NCBI GenBank assembly: GCA_037157565.1
Contig: JAZHRO010000054.1
Span: 20,877,501-20,941,500, forward strand
Origin: Thalassia testudinum
Taxonomy: Eukaryota > Streptophyta > Magnoliopsida > Alismatales > Hydrocharitaceae
Direction: 5' to 3'
DNA: 64,000 bases
The notes beneath the pieces are model-generated. The model ran no database searches, was not told the DNA's origin, and saw nothing but the letters and a program-made list of their open reading frames with translations. Made by a program: the position numbers and the translations under genes. Shown one piece after another: positions 35,401 through 46,334 of the stretch (the stretch's first letter is position 1; each line of letters starts with the position of its first letter).

Positions 35401-38023
35401 GTCCACGGGTAATGATGGTGACAGGTCAAAACAGTCACTACAGGTTTGGTGGTCTGATACAAAACTGAGGGTGAGGCATTCCTCGATTAGAGTTTCCACG
35501 GGATCATGTTCCTCAATGCAATCACAATCAAAAGACTTTGTCGCCCGGAAGATATCCAATTGCATTTTCCTGTCCCCAAAGGCGATTTTCATACATCTCG
35601 TGTTGCAATCAATGTTTGCCTTAGTCGTAGCTAAGAAAGGTCTGCCTAAAATTATGAGTGTATTCTGTAATTTTTCAGGGACTTCCATGTCGAGCACCAA
35701 AAATTCGACCGGGAAATAGAAGTCCCTGACCCGTACAATCACGTCCTCGACAACCCCCTTCAGGGTTTTCACTGATCTATCAGCCAGCTGGATGGTGACA
35801 GGGATTGGTGTCAGCTCCCCAAAACCAAATTGGTGGTACAGGATTGTTGGAATCAGATTGATAGAAGCACCTAGGTCCAGGAGCACTCTATCAAACGTCA
35901 TGTCCCCGATATTGCAGGAAATCAAGGGCGCTCCTGGGTCAGTTCGCTTGAGTGGAAGGTTGCTTGATATTACGGAACTTGCTTGTTTAGAGAGCACAAC
36001 CTTCCTAGGTGCTTGAGGTCTCGGCTTACGCTTGGGTGTACAGGCATCCTTCAAAAACTTGGCGTAAGCAAGGATGTGTTTGACGGCTTCAAGGAGCGGA
36101 ATATTGATCTGTACTTGCTTAAAGATTTCCAACAGCTCCTCAGTTTCCACAACATTCTTCTTTTTCTTGATTGTTTCCAAGGCCTCAGGGTAGGGTGTAT
36201 GAATGTGGATTGGTTCTATTTCTGGGTCCTTGGTTGGTGCCTTTTCTGAGTCGGGTATTTCAGCGGGTGAAGTTTCGGAGAGAGTAGGCCATTTGGGATC
36301 CTGGGTTCTGGTGTTGCTTCTCAAGGTCACCACATTCGCAGAGGCATTGGGGCCATGGGTTGATCCTTGAGAAGACGAGGACGAAGAAGCACCAAACCCA
36401 GGAGGTGTTTGCGGGGCTAGCTGAACCATGTGAGCCTGCACGGGGTTATTTTGGAACCCTTGCGAATTGAGGCCTCTGTTAATTATGTTTCGCGGGTTCG
36501 ATTATGGTTGGGAAGGTAGGGATCCTTGTTGTTTGTAGTCCAAGAGTTTGCTTAACTGTCCCTTTACCAAGGCCATTTCCTCCTGATGTTTCTGGTTCAT
36601 GTCAGCCATCATCTTTATTAGGGTATCCATTTGGTTTTGTGGGGGAGGGGCTGCCCTATTCTGATTATATTAGGGTCTAACTGGTGGTCCTTGTTGATAG
36701 GGGGCAAGTGTGGCTGCTGGTTTGGCCTAGGCTGGTTATGGAATTGCGGTGGTTTCTGGTTTGTCCAACCAAAGTTGGGTGGTTACGCTAGCCAGTGTTG
36801 TAAGTGTTGGAGAAAGGGTCAGGTTTCGCATAACCTTGGACAGCTTGCACATCTTCTAGGATAGCCGATGTTGATGAAGTGGGAAGGGAGTAATCAAGGG
36901 TCAAGGGAGCAAAAGTCCCTCCCTGGAATGTGGTTAGGGGTTGTTCCATGTTCAATTGGGTAAAGGGCTGGACCAGGTCAACTTTATGTGCTCCCTTTGC
37001 TAGGGAGAAAGTCTGCAAGGGGTTCCTGGTCTGGTTCAGTAGCTCATCAATCTTTTTGTCCACCAATTCCACTCAATCCAACTTCTTGGCAATGATGTCC
37101 ATGTCAACCATTCCAGAATTTACTTGTACCTCATAAATCCCACCACGGGGTTGACTGGACCTGTTAAACTGGTTCATGGAGGCATTGTTGAGTGAATTCT
37201 CGCTCATAGACTCAAAGAGCTCAAACGCGCTCTCCTCGTCTTTGTTCAGGAAGTTTCCCCCACATGAGGCATCGACGAAGTTCCGTAGGTTGCTGTCCAG
37301 ACCGTGGTAGAAGATCTGGGCCAATTGCTACCTTGAAACTTCGTGGTGTGGGCATTTCCTCAAAGGTTCATTAAATCTTTCCCACGCCTCATGAAATTGT
37401 TCCCTTCCTTGGAGTGTAAAGGTAGTGATAGCTCTTCTGAGGGCATTGGTCTTTCCTATGGGGAAGAATTTCTTTAAAAATGCATGCCTCAGTTCTTCCC
37501 AGGTGGTGATGGGTCTACCTAGGGTTCTAAGCCAATGAGAAGCCTTGTCTCTTAATGAGAAGGGAAACATCTTGATTAGAACAATGTCAAGGCTAATGTT
37601 CCTAGGTTTCACAGTTCGCGCTATGCGGTCGAGATCCTTTAGGTGCTGAAAGGGGTCCTCATTTGAGCTTCCATGAAAGTGGCTCTGGATCAAACTTAAG
37701 ACATTCGGTTTTAGCTCAAAATCATCTCCCCCCTCAGGGATCCTAAGGTGTGGCTCGACTCTAATAGCAGAGGGATTATAGAAATTGCGGAGGGGCCTCG
37801 GCTGATCCTGAAATGGTGGTAAATCAAGTGGTGGTTGCCCTGGTATGTCTTGGAAAGGTGGTCGTGGTTGTTCTTGTGGGTTCTGTAACCGTTGTATGGC
37901 TTGCATGATGGTGTGGATTTGCTGTTGCTGAAGTCGGTGGTTAGCATTGATTTGAGCTTGGATGATGGCCATAGCGTCTGGTGGGGGTTGATTCTCAGCC
38001 TCATCTACCCTAGGTTCAGCCAT
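32451..38023 (-). pseudogene. Element B gag-pol (Athila-like), broken
   Basis: Starts MAEPRVDEAE at 38,023. The gag core has FPFSLRDKASHWL and EAWERFNEPLRKCPH. A long open part (36,441-34,618) holds the protease motif LLDLGASINLIP (Asp at ~35,877) and the N-terminal RT. RT continues with VFMDDFSVFG (34,566-34,555 = FMDD). RNase H (34,260-33,838) reads CDASDF and YTDHSAI. Integrase (33,509-32,802) and its C-terminal tail (to 32,451) follow. Breaks include TGG-to-TAG at 37,328 and 36,788, TGA at 37,073, and TAG at 34,617. The integrase motif WGIDF reads WGINF, so the first catalytic Asp is Asn, and one zinc Cys is Tyr (CSRYQ). Confidence 0.9.
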
Positions 38024-39206
38024 GTTAACAGAATTACATCGCCTAGATTCCTGCCCCAAAACACACAACTCGGGATGCAGTGAGCATCTCCCGTGCATAC
38101 ACTAGAAAAGAACAGGAGGGGATGCGGAAGGCGACAGATGCGAGAAATGTGTTTCAATCAAGCACACAAGCCTAGTCCTTATGGTGTACTCCTTAAGAGA
38201 CCTAGAAATCTCACAAAGGGTGATTAAGTCCGTAAGCACTGGACTCCCCTTCCCAAGGCTAATCTAGCCAGGTTGATTACGAGGGGATTGCAGGGAAGGT
38301 TCTTCCTTTGACTTGCGCCTCCGATTCCGTAGACCCCACAACCGCGGTCGTTTGACACTGCCCCGCAGCTTAGTCACCAGATTCTACTAAGAGAATGAAA
38401 GGCAAGTGCCTAGCGAACAAAACCTCGCCTTTTGATACTTAACTCAGTCCTGCCTAGGGCACGTCTACTCAGTTTTAAAGGGCTAGGATAGTGCTTGTGC
38501 TTAGGGTTATGTGATGAAGCGTTGATTAGGGTGGTGCCTCTTAATTTTCCACTTTCAAGGTGTGTGCTTCTAGCAAAACATGATTTTCAAGCAAGGATTT
38601 GTTAAGATGTGGTGTCTTTTGGTGTTTCATCCTTACTTTAGTACTTTTTAGGGTTGACGTGTCTTAATGTTTTCAAACAAGTTTCAGTGGGCACGTCAAG
38701 TTCTGTACACAACTTGGTGAAAGTAGATTTCCTTTTTATTCTGTAGAGGCTCTAAAACCCTAATGTACTCATCCTAATGATCATGCAGTTTCAATTAGAT
38801 GAGTCGGTTTTAGGGTTGAGTGGTGCGGCCCAGGTCAACTCACGGTGGCTTCTCAAACACCACTCAAGAAAAAGAAAAGAGCACTCCAAGAATTTATTCA
38901 GAATGTTAGAGTGTACATTTTTTATGGGGTGATGTGTTAAGGATGTGGGTCAAGCAATCATACACCACGCCAATTTTTTTCAATTTTTACAATTTTTTTT
39001 AGTTTTTTCACGCAAGCAAACAATCATGAGAGAAAGATTACTCACTATCAGTCCTCGTAGCACCTACTCCCTTGCTACTGTCGTGGGATGCGTCGCTTCG
39101 CCGTCCACGCGTCGAATTCCTGCAACCATCAAGTAAAAAGGAAAATAGGGCATTAGGCGATGTGAGGATGAATGTGGAATGGAGGTGATAAAACAAATCC
39201 GTTGCC
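38024..39206 (-). other. Element B leader between primer site and gag
   Basis: No coding similarity. It is homologous to the leader of element D (53,963-55,144), sharing for example the GGACTTAATC and CAACCCTAAAA segments when read on the coding strand. Confidence 0.7.
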
Positions 39207-39224
39207 TCCCCAGCAACGGCGCCA
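39207..39224 (-). other. Primer binding site of element B (tRNA-Asp type)
   Basis: TGGCGCCGTTGCTGGGGA on the minus strand starts 5 bp after the LTR end. It differs by one base from the Asp tRNA complement TGGCGCCGTTGCCGGGGA used by Athila-like elements. Confidence 0.88.
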
Positions 39225-39770
39225 AAAACTGACGTGTCGTTGTGCGTGTGTGTTAAGGAGTGTCGTTATAATCGCACTTGCAACGCCGGTTTTAAAATAA
39301 GTAAACGGAGGTGAGTCCGAGTGTAGATCTCAGGGAGGCGTGAAAATCGAATTTTTGCTTATCACTTGTCACGGAAAGTGCGGAGTTTTGCTTGCGAAGG
39401 ATGCGGTTTTGAAAAGCGGGAGAGAGATAGAGAGAGAGAGATTAGGGTTAGAATGTTCCTTGTTTGATCATGCAACTTGAACGGAAATTAAAGTGACAAT
39501 TGAACAAAAAATAATTTCATTAATCATGCACTTGTAGTTCATAACTTACAACATTAAATACATGCTTCAAACAAAAGTAATGGAAAGCTTAAAAGGGAGA
39601 GGGAGTGAGAGAGAGAGAGGGTGGAGAGTGACGAGGCAGCCACGGCGGTGGAGGAGGCTCCGTCGGCGGCTCGTCATCTCCAGCGATTACAAGAGGGCCT
39701 AAAGCTAGCTAAGAGAGGGGTGGAGTAGTTGAAAGGGGAGAAAATGCCTTGAATGAGTGGTTCGAGGGGG

Positions 39771-39778
39771 TTTAAATA
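39771..39778 (-). promoter_or_regulatory. Putative TATA box of element B 5' LTR
   Basis: TATTTAAA followed by CCCCC on the coding strand; the same box is kept in element D (53,370-53,377). Confidence 0.45.
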
Positions 39779-40134
39779 GGGTTAAGGGCCTCCTAAAAGA
39801 AGGGCCTTTAGCGACGTCCAAAGCGTCGCTAAAACCACTCCCAAAAGCATCGGTAAAGCCCTCCAGCCATCGGTCAAATGCCCACCTTATTTCTTCTTCT
39901 CGTGCGATCCGTGGCTGCTGCGTGAGAGCTAACCGATCTGAGATCTCTCCTCGGCTGCGTTGGGATCGCGCCTCGGCCGCGCGTGTGCGCGGGCGTCAGA
40001 ACTCGGCGTGTGCTCGCGTGTGGTGCCCGTGAGCTGTGGTTGCGCCGCGTGGCGAAATCTAGGTTGCCCGCTGCTGATAGGGCGACCCAATTTCGCCGCC
40101 CGCTACCTCCGTCTTCAATTTCAGGCTCCGCGCA

Positions 40135-40185
40135 GCTCAAACCTGCGTCGCGTGTGTGCGGGCGTGCGTGCTAACCGTTGCGCCA
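40135..40185 (-). other. tRNA-like A box / B box pair in B 5' LTR
   Basis: On the minus strand TGGCGCAACGGTTAG (40,185-40,171) is a near-consensus A box. AGGTTTGAGC (40,144-40,135) is a weakened B box at tRNA-like spacing. Confidence 0.5.
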
Positions 40186-40626
40186 CACCTGCGCTTTGTC
40201 GTGACGACTGCGGGCGGGCGCGTGAGTCTCGGCCGTTCGATCGAAGATCGACGGCCGAGATCTGATCTCGGCTTGATGAAGAGGCGGCGTGCGGTGGAGC
40301 GGGGGCTGACGTGGCGCAATATGGGTCTTTGATCTCCAGATCAACAGTCAGAACTTCTTGGGCCCATTGTAGGAGCTCCAGATGTCGGATTTGGCCGATC
40401 TTGAGTTCGTTGGACTCCGTTCGTCGTTCTGAATCCATCCGTGTGGTCCGATTGCTCATCTGAGGCCTGCTTTGACAAATGCTTACACAAATGGCCAATA
40501 ATACAATTTTATAAGCAATCTTGGTACATGATGCATGTAATGCTCCCATTCTACTTATGTTGTACCTTTTATTCTTAAGATGGGCCATATTCAACATAAT
40601 TATCACCCCCTTATGTAGTGTTATCA

Positions 40627-40631
40627 CTACC
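40627..40631. repeat. Target site duplication CTACC (right) of element B
   Basis: Second copy of CTACC; A's LTR continues directly with CGTGCGTTTATC. Confidence 0.93.
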
Positions 40632-41338
40632 CGTGCGTTTATCACACGTGCTGTAGTCACCGTTACATCTGTCAGTGACCTTGGGGTGGTTGACTGAGTG
40701 TAGGACCACCACGGGGGACTCTCCCGGCCAGGAGAGCACCACGTGCTACTTCTACTCTTCGGAAAAGACTGCAATCAAGATCGTTCCCACGAGGAACATT
40801 CGAGATCAAGAAAGAGACCTGATAAATAAACCAAGTGATGAAAGAAAGAATAATTAGTTAAAGAAAGAACGAAATTGAAAAACAACAGCTACCTGTTCAC
40901 CTTTACTGTTTTAGTTAGTTGGTTGCCACTCTACTCAGTGTTTGCTGACGTTTTGTACTCATAACCTTTTTCAGGTCCAGGTGTTGAGCAGCCAGAGCCT
41001 ATGGTTGCGGAGGGTGCTGGGCCCAGTAGAGCCCAGTAGTTATAGCCTTCTGTTGTACTCCATTTCCTGTTGTAGTGAGTAGTTTATTACACTTCTGTAC
41101 TCTTTCATTGTGAACTTTATATTTCTGTACTCGTTTACTTTTCTACTGTTGTGGTGGTATATACTGTAGTAGTTTATTTCTTTACTGCTGTACTTTTGTT
41201 ACTGTTAGTTGCTTGCATGGTGAATGTGGTTTATTTTACTACTTTTTGGTTACCTTCTCGTTGGACGACTGGGTCTTGGGATCAGTCGAGTCGGTCCGGT
41301 CTCGTGTCCTATAGGGATTCGGGAACCGGGTCGTAACA
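40632..41338 (+). repeat. Element A 5' LTR, second part
   Basis: Resumes the LTR exactly after the duplicated CTACC and ends ...GGGTCGTAACA. It matches 48,427-49,128 of the 3' LTR with scattered substitutions. Confidence 0.93.
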
Positions 41339-41341
41339 AGA

Positions 41342-41358
41342 TGATATCAGAGCAAGGT
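41342..41358 (+). other. Primer binding site of element A
   Basis: TGATATCAGAGCAAGGT lies 3 bp after the LTR end. It is the Met-initiator site TGGTATCAGAGC with one G-to-A change. Confidence 0.75.
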
Positions 41359-41521
41359 CGTCCCGAGAAGTGGACCAACTAGCTGGAAAATAACCAATTC
41401 ACGTGCTTGTGACTAAAGTAACCACAACAACATACCTTTTGACATCTATTCTAAGTTTCCTTTGCTGAATGTCTGCGGAATTGACGTCTTTATGTTCTGT
41501 GTTCACGTCTCCTTGCAGGAG

Positions 41522-44500
41522 ATGCCTCGACATGGAGTCATTAGGCGAGCCGCGGACGCGTTGAGCCCGACGTCTCAGTGGATCAGCCATTACTCCCGGG
41601 CGTTCAGGCCCAGGACCTCGCCCAGCTGATACGGGAGATCATACGAGAGGAGCTTCACCCGCCTCCACGGGTGCCTCTCCTTGGGGCTGTGGAGGGGGAG
41701 TCCTCTGTGGGACCACGAGGCAAACACAGCGCTGGACGTGGGGGAGGGGGTGGCCCTCCACCGCCCCCACCGTCCTCTGACACTTCCAAGCACAAGCCCT
41801 CCTTGCCTGGAGGCGTACCAATTTCCCCACTTCAGTGCCATTACGAGCTTTTTAGACAATTCCGAAAGCTGAAGCCCCCCTCCTTCAAGGGGGATGAGGA
41901 CCCAACCAAGACGGAGGACTGGCTCGAGCAGATCGAGAAGGTGTTAGACACCCTTCGCCCCCCTGCGGAGTGCCGCATGGCCTTTGCCACGTACCAGCTG
42001 GAGAGCGCGACACACAGGTGGTGGAGGGCAGTCAGAGGTCAGGAGAGGGCCGAGCAGACTTGGGACCAGTTTGTCACCCTCTTCTGCGAGCAGTACTTTC
42101 CCCAGACGTGGCAGGATCAGAGGAGGTGAGAGTTCCACACTCTCCGCCAGGGGACGATGACCGCAAGCGCGTGTCGCACACATTTTCTGGAGCTGTCTCG
42201 TTTCACCGTGACTGCTGTGGCTACTAAGGAGGAGCGCTTGTGGAGGTTCACCGGGGGGCTCCGGCCTGCTATTCGGGGGTATGTCAAACCCCTGAAGCTG
42301 CCTACTTTCTCCAAAGTGGTGGAGGTAGCCATGACATATGAGGAGACCAACCTGGTTGCACGTGACACTGACAGCGAACAGAAGAGGCCCTACTAGCCAG
42401 ACTACTCACAGGGCCGGTGAGAGAGGAGGCACGCGGCGCCTGCAGGAGAGCCGTCACGCTTTGCGGGACCGTCAGTGGCCTTTGGGGGCCCCCGACAGGG
42501 GCCAGCTGCCAGCACTGGACCCCCACCCAGCTGTCAGCAGGGACCTACTGAGGGAGGGAGTCGAGTTCCCCTTTGCTACCAGTGTGGCCAGCTGGGCCAC
42601 ATCAGGCGGGACTGCCCGTCTAGGGCTGGAGGTCAGCAGATGCTCCCCGTGCCAACCACTAGAGGACAAGTAGGAGGCCACGGTTCCCAGGCGCGTGGGG
42701 GAGGACAGCAATCGTGGGGAGGGTACCGGCCAGCGGCTACCCGTCCGACGCAGAGTGTGGTTGCTTCGTCCACACTTAGGGTTGAGGGGCGTATCAACGC
42801 CCTGACACAGAGACGCCAGAACTTTAGGTTCAGTGGTGGCAAGTATGGTTACAATTTCCGGCAGACTAGTTTACACACTTTTTAATTCCAGCGCCACGCA
42901 CTCATTTGTCGCTGCTAGTTTTGCTGTCAGTTTGGGGCAGGACTGTGTGTTGTTAGAGGATCCGTTTGTGATCAGAGGTCCGGGTGGTTAGCTGTTTGTA
43001 GCTGAGGAGGTTTACACAGGCTATGAGGTCAGTGTTGGGGGACACAGCCTCCTCACTGATCTGATTGTGATACCAATGGAGGGATTTGGCGTGATTCTGG
43101 GGATGGACTGGCTGTCCGCTTACCACGCTTTGGTGGACTGTTTTGAGAGGAAGATCATCTTCTCCATACCAGAGTTTCCCTCTTTTGAGTTTCACGGACA
43201 ACCAGTGGACGGAGGCTTCAGGTGCATTTCTACACTTCGGGCGGCAAGACTTTTGGGCCAGGGGTGTGAGGGCTTTCTGGCTTGTGTAGTGGCAGAGCCC
43301 AGCCCCGTGACAGATTTTTAGAGTATCCCAGTGATCAGAGAGTACCTCGACATGTTCCCAGAGGAGCTGCCAAGACTACCGCCTGAGTGTGAGATCAAGT
43401 TTAAGATCTCACTGGTACTAGGGACCAACCCCATTTCTACAACACCTTACCGGATGGCACCACTTGAGCTGCGAGAGCTCAAGTCTCAGTTGCAGGACCT
43501 TCTGGAGAAGGGCTTTGTGAGGCCCAATGCGTCTCCGTAGGGAGCCCGGTATTGTTTATGAAGAAGAAGGATGGTACCCTACGCCTTTGTGTGGACTACA
43601 GACAGTTGAATAGGGTTACCATCAAGAATAGGTATCCGCTACCAAGGATTGACGACTTGTTTGACCAGTTGCGAGGTACCACGGTATTCTCCAAGATAGA
43701 CTTGAGATCTGGCTACCACTAGTTAAGGATCAAGGAGATCGACGTCTCCAAGATAGCTTTCCGCATCCGGTACGGACATTACGAGTTTTTGGTCATGTCG
43801 TTTGGGCTGACCAACGTCCTCGCTGCTTTCATGGATTTGATGAACCGGGTGTTCAGACCATACCTGGATCAATTCGTGGTGGTATTTATTGATGATGTGC
43901 TCATCTACTCTCGAGATCAGGCGCAGCACGGACAGCACTTGCGGATGGTTTTGGACACATTGAGACGACGTAGGTTGTACGCCAAATATAGCAAGTGCAA
44001 GTTCTGGTTGAGGGAGGTGACCTTCTTAGGTCATGTGATTTCCGGGGATGGCTTGGCTGTGGACCCAGCCAAAGTTGAGGCAGTGCTCCGGTGAGAGAGA
44101 CCTCGTACAGTGACAGAGATCCACAGTTTCTTGGGACTGGCAGGCTACTACAGGCAGTTTATCTAGGGTTTCTCACAGATTGCACGTCCTATGACACAGC
44201 TGACCTGGAAGGGTGTGCCCTTTTCTTGGACAGACGCTTGTGAGGCGTGTTTTCTGGAGCTGAAGGAGAGGTTGACTTCGGCTCCCGTGCTCACCATCCC
44301 AGATAGCAGTTGAGGGTTAGTTGTGTACACGGATGCCTCTTTGCAGGGGTTAGGGGGTGTGCTCATGCAGCGGGGTTACGTTGTCGCTTACGCTTCACGG
44401 AAACTGAAGCCCCATGAGCATAGCTACCCTACCCACGACGTAGAGCTAGCATCTGTCGTCTTCGCACTGAAGACTTGGAGGCACTACCTGTACGGTGAGA

Positions 44501-46251
44501 CTTTTGAGATTTTCACAGATCATAAGAGCCTTAGATACTTGTTTGATCAGAAGGAGCTCAACATGAGACAGAGACGTTGGTTAGAGCTCCTGAAGGACTA
44601 TGACTGCAGCATTTCCTACCATCCGGGGAAGGCCAACGTGGTGGCTGACGCCTTGAGCCGGAAGGCGCCCGTCCACTTGGCCAGTTTACAGGCACAGAGT
44701 TGGAGACTCATGGAGGAGATGAGCAGTTTGCGACCCCTAGAGTTACTGGGGCACTGTGGGGTAGTGACTGTGACACGACAAACGAGGTCAGAGCTGATAT
44801 ACCGCATCATCACAGGACAGATGGCAGACTCGTACCTGCAGTCGTTGCGTGACAGAGTACTTTCAGGGGACCTGGAGACTTCTCCTTTACCGACGAGGTG
44901 CTGCGCATGAGGGGACGTTTGTGCGTTCCCCGAGACGAGGAGCTGTTGAGAGAGCTCCTGACTGAGGCACACGGTTCCAGGTTCACCATACATCCCGGGA
45001 ACACAAAGATGTATCATGATCTGAGACACGACTTTTGGTAGAGGGGAATGAAGCGGGATGTAGGTAAATTCGTGCAGTAGTGTTTGGTGTGCCAACAGGT
45101 GAAAGCCGAGCATCAAAGGCCTGCAGGGCCGTTGTAGCCACTTCCAGTGCCAGAGTGGAAGTGAGAGATCATCACCATGGACTTGGTGGTGGGCTTGCCC
45201 ATTACCCAGCGAGGACATGACACCGTCTGGGTGATAGTAGACAGATTGACGAAGACGACACGTTTCTTGCCGATCCGAGTCACTTTGGGACCAGCATAGT
45301 TGGCAAAGAGGTATATCCGCGACGTGGTACGTCTGCACGGAGTTCTGCGGGGGAGATTGTATCCGATCGGGATACCCGCTTTACGTCCCAGTTTTGGGCT
45401 GAGTTTCAGCAGGCCTTGGGGACACGGTTGAGGTTCAGTACAGCATACCATCCCCAGATAGATGGACAGTCAGAGCGCACGATATAAACGCTTGGGGACC
45501 TTTTGCGTGCCTGTGTACTGGACTGGAGGGTCTCTTGGGAGGAGCACTTGCCCCTGGCGGAGTTTGCATAAAATAACAACTATCACTCGAGCATCGGCAT
45601 GGCATCCTACGAGGCTCTGTACGGACGGAGGTGTACTGCACCATTGAGTTGGGTTGAGGTGGGGACCAAGTGGGAGGTTGGCCCCAGACTGATCCGGCAG
45701 AGTCAGGAGGTGATTGAACAGATTCACAGGCAACTCCGCACTGTCAGGAGCAGGCAGAAGAGCTATGCTGATCGGAAGCACAGAGAGGTGCTGTTTGAGG
45801 TTGGGGATCACGTCTTCCTTCGCGTTTCGCCCATGAAGGGCCTGCAGCGTTTTGGGGTGAAAGGGAAGCTCGCACCGAGGTTTGTGGGGCCCTTTAAGGT
45901 CCTAGAGTGGGTTGGACCCATTGCTTATAGGCTTGCCTTTCCTCCCCAGCTTTCTAGTGTGCACGACGTGTTCCATATGTTCAACCTCAGGAAGTACGTC
46001 GCTGATCCCAGTTACGTTCTAGCCACGAGAGCATCGAGGTGGGTGACGACCTGACCTACCCCGAGTGGCCAGTGCAGATACTAGACAGAGCCATCCGGAG
46101 TTTGAGACGAAAGCAGGTACCCCTGATGAAGGTCTTGTGGAGGAGCCAGAGATACGAGGAGGCTACTTGGGAGCCTGAGGCGACAATGCGAGAGCGGTAC
46201 CCGGAGCTCTTTGAGGGTACATCATTTCGGATCGGCTTCAGTCCTCTTTGA
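41522..46251 (+). pseudogene. Element A gag-pol, broken
   Basis: ATG 41,522 starts MPRHG but the N-terminal part is shifted; the main gag frame is open from ~41,578. Domains in order: gag; CCHC knuckle CYQCGQLGHIRRDC (42,574-42,615); protease (~42,880, NSSATHSF where DSGATHSF is usual, so the catalytic Asp is lost); RT with FIDD (43,885-43,896); RNase H (open 44,323-44,880); integrase (~44,930-45,700); chromodomain-like C terminus with KVLWRSQRYEEATWEPE (46,039-46,251). Stops include TGA 42,127, TAG 42,394, TGA 42,418, TAG 43,318, TGA 44,092 and several in integrase, plus frameshifts near 42,805, 43,545 and 44,870. RNase H and the tail are the best kept parts. Confidence 0.92.
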
Positions 46252-46334
46252 GTTTGTTATGCGTATGATTTTCCTTTTCTGCACCTTAGCTAGCTCAAGT
46301 TTCGGGGATGAAACTTCCTTTGAGTTTGTTATGT

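Larger units (their letters stand above)
19929..40626 (-). mobile_element. Element B: Athila-like Ty3/gypsy retrotransposon inside the 5' LTR of A
   Basis: On the minus strand the order is 5' LTR (40,626-39,230), Asp-type primer site (39,224-39,207), gag, protease, RT, RNase H, integrase (38,023-32,451), 3' region, polypurine tract (31,071-31,061) and 3' LTR (31,060-30,221 plus 20,496-19,929). The LTRs are ~1.40 kb each, TGATAACACT...ACGTCA on the coding strand. Gag and the D-L-G-A protease style are Athila-like. The left LTR is split by element C. No copy of the coding region is intact. Confidence 0.92.
39230..40626 (-). repeat. Element B 5' LTR
   Basis: Complete 1,397-bp LTR, TGATAACACT...CACGTCA on the minus strand, bounded by the primer site on one side and the CTACC duplication on the other. 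Confidence 0.93.
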
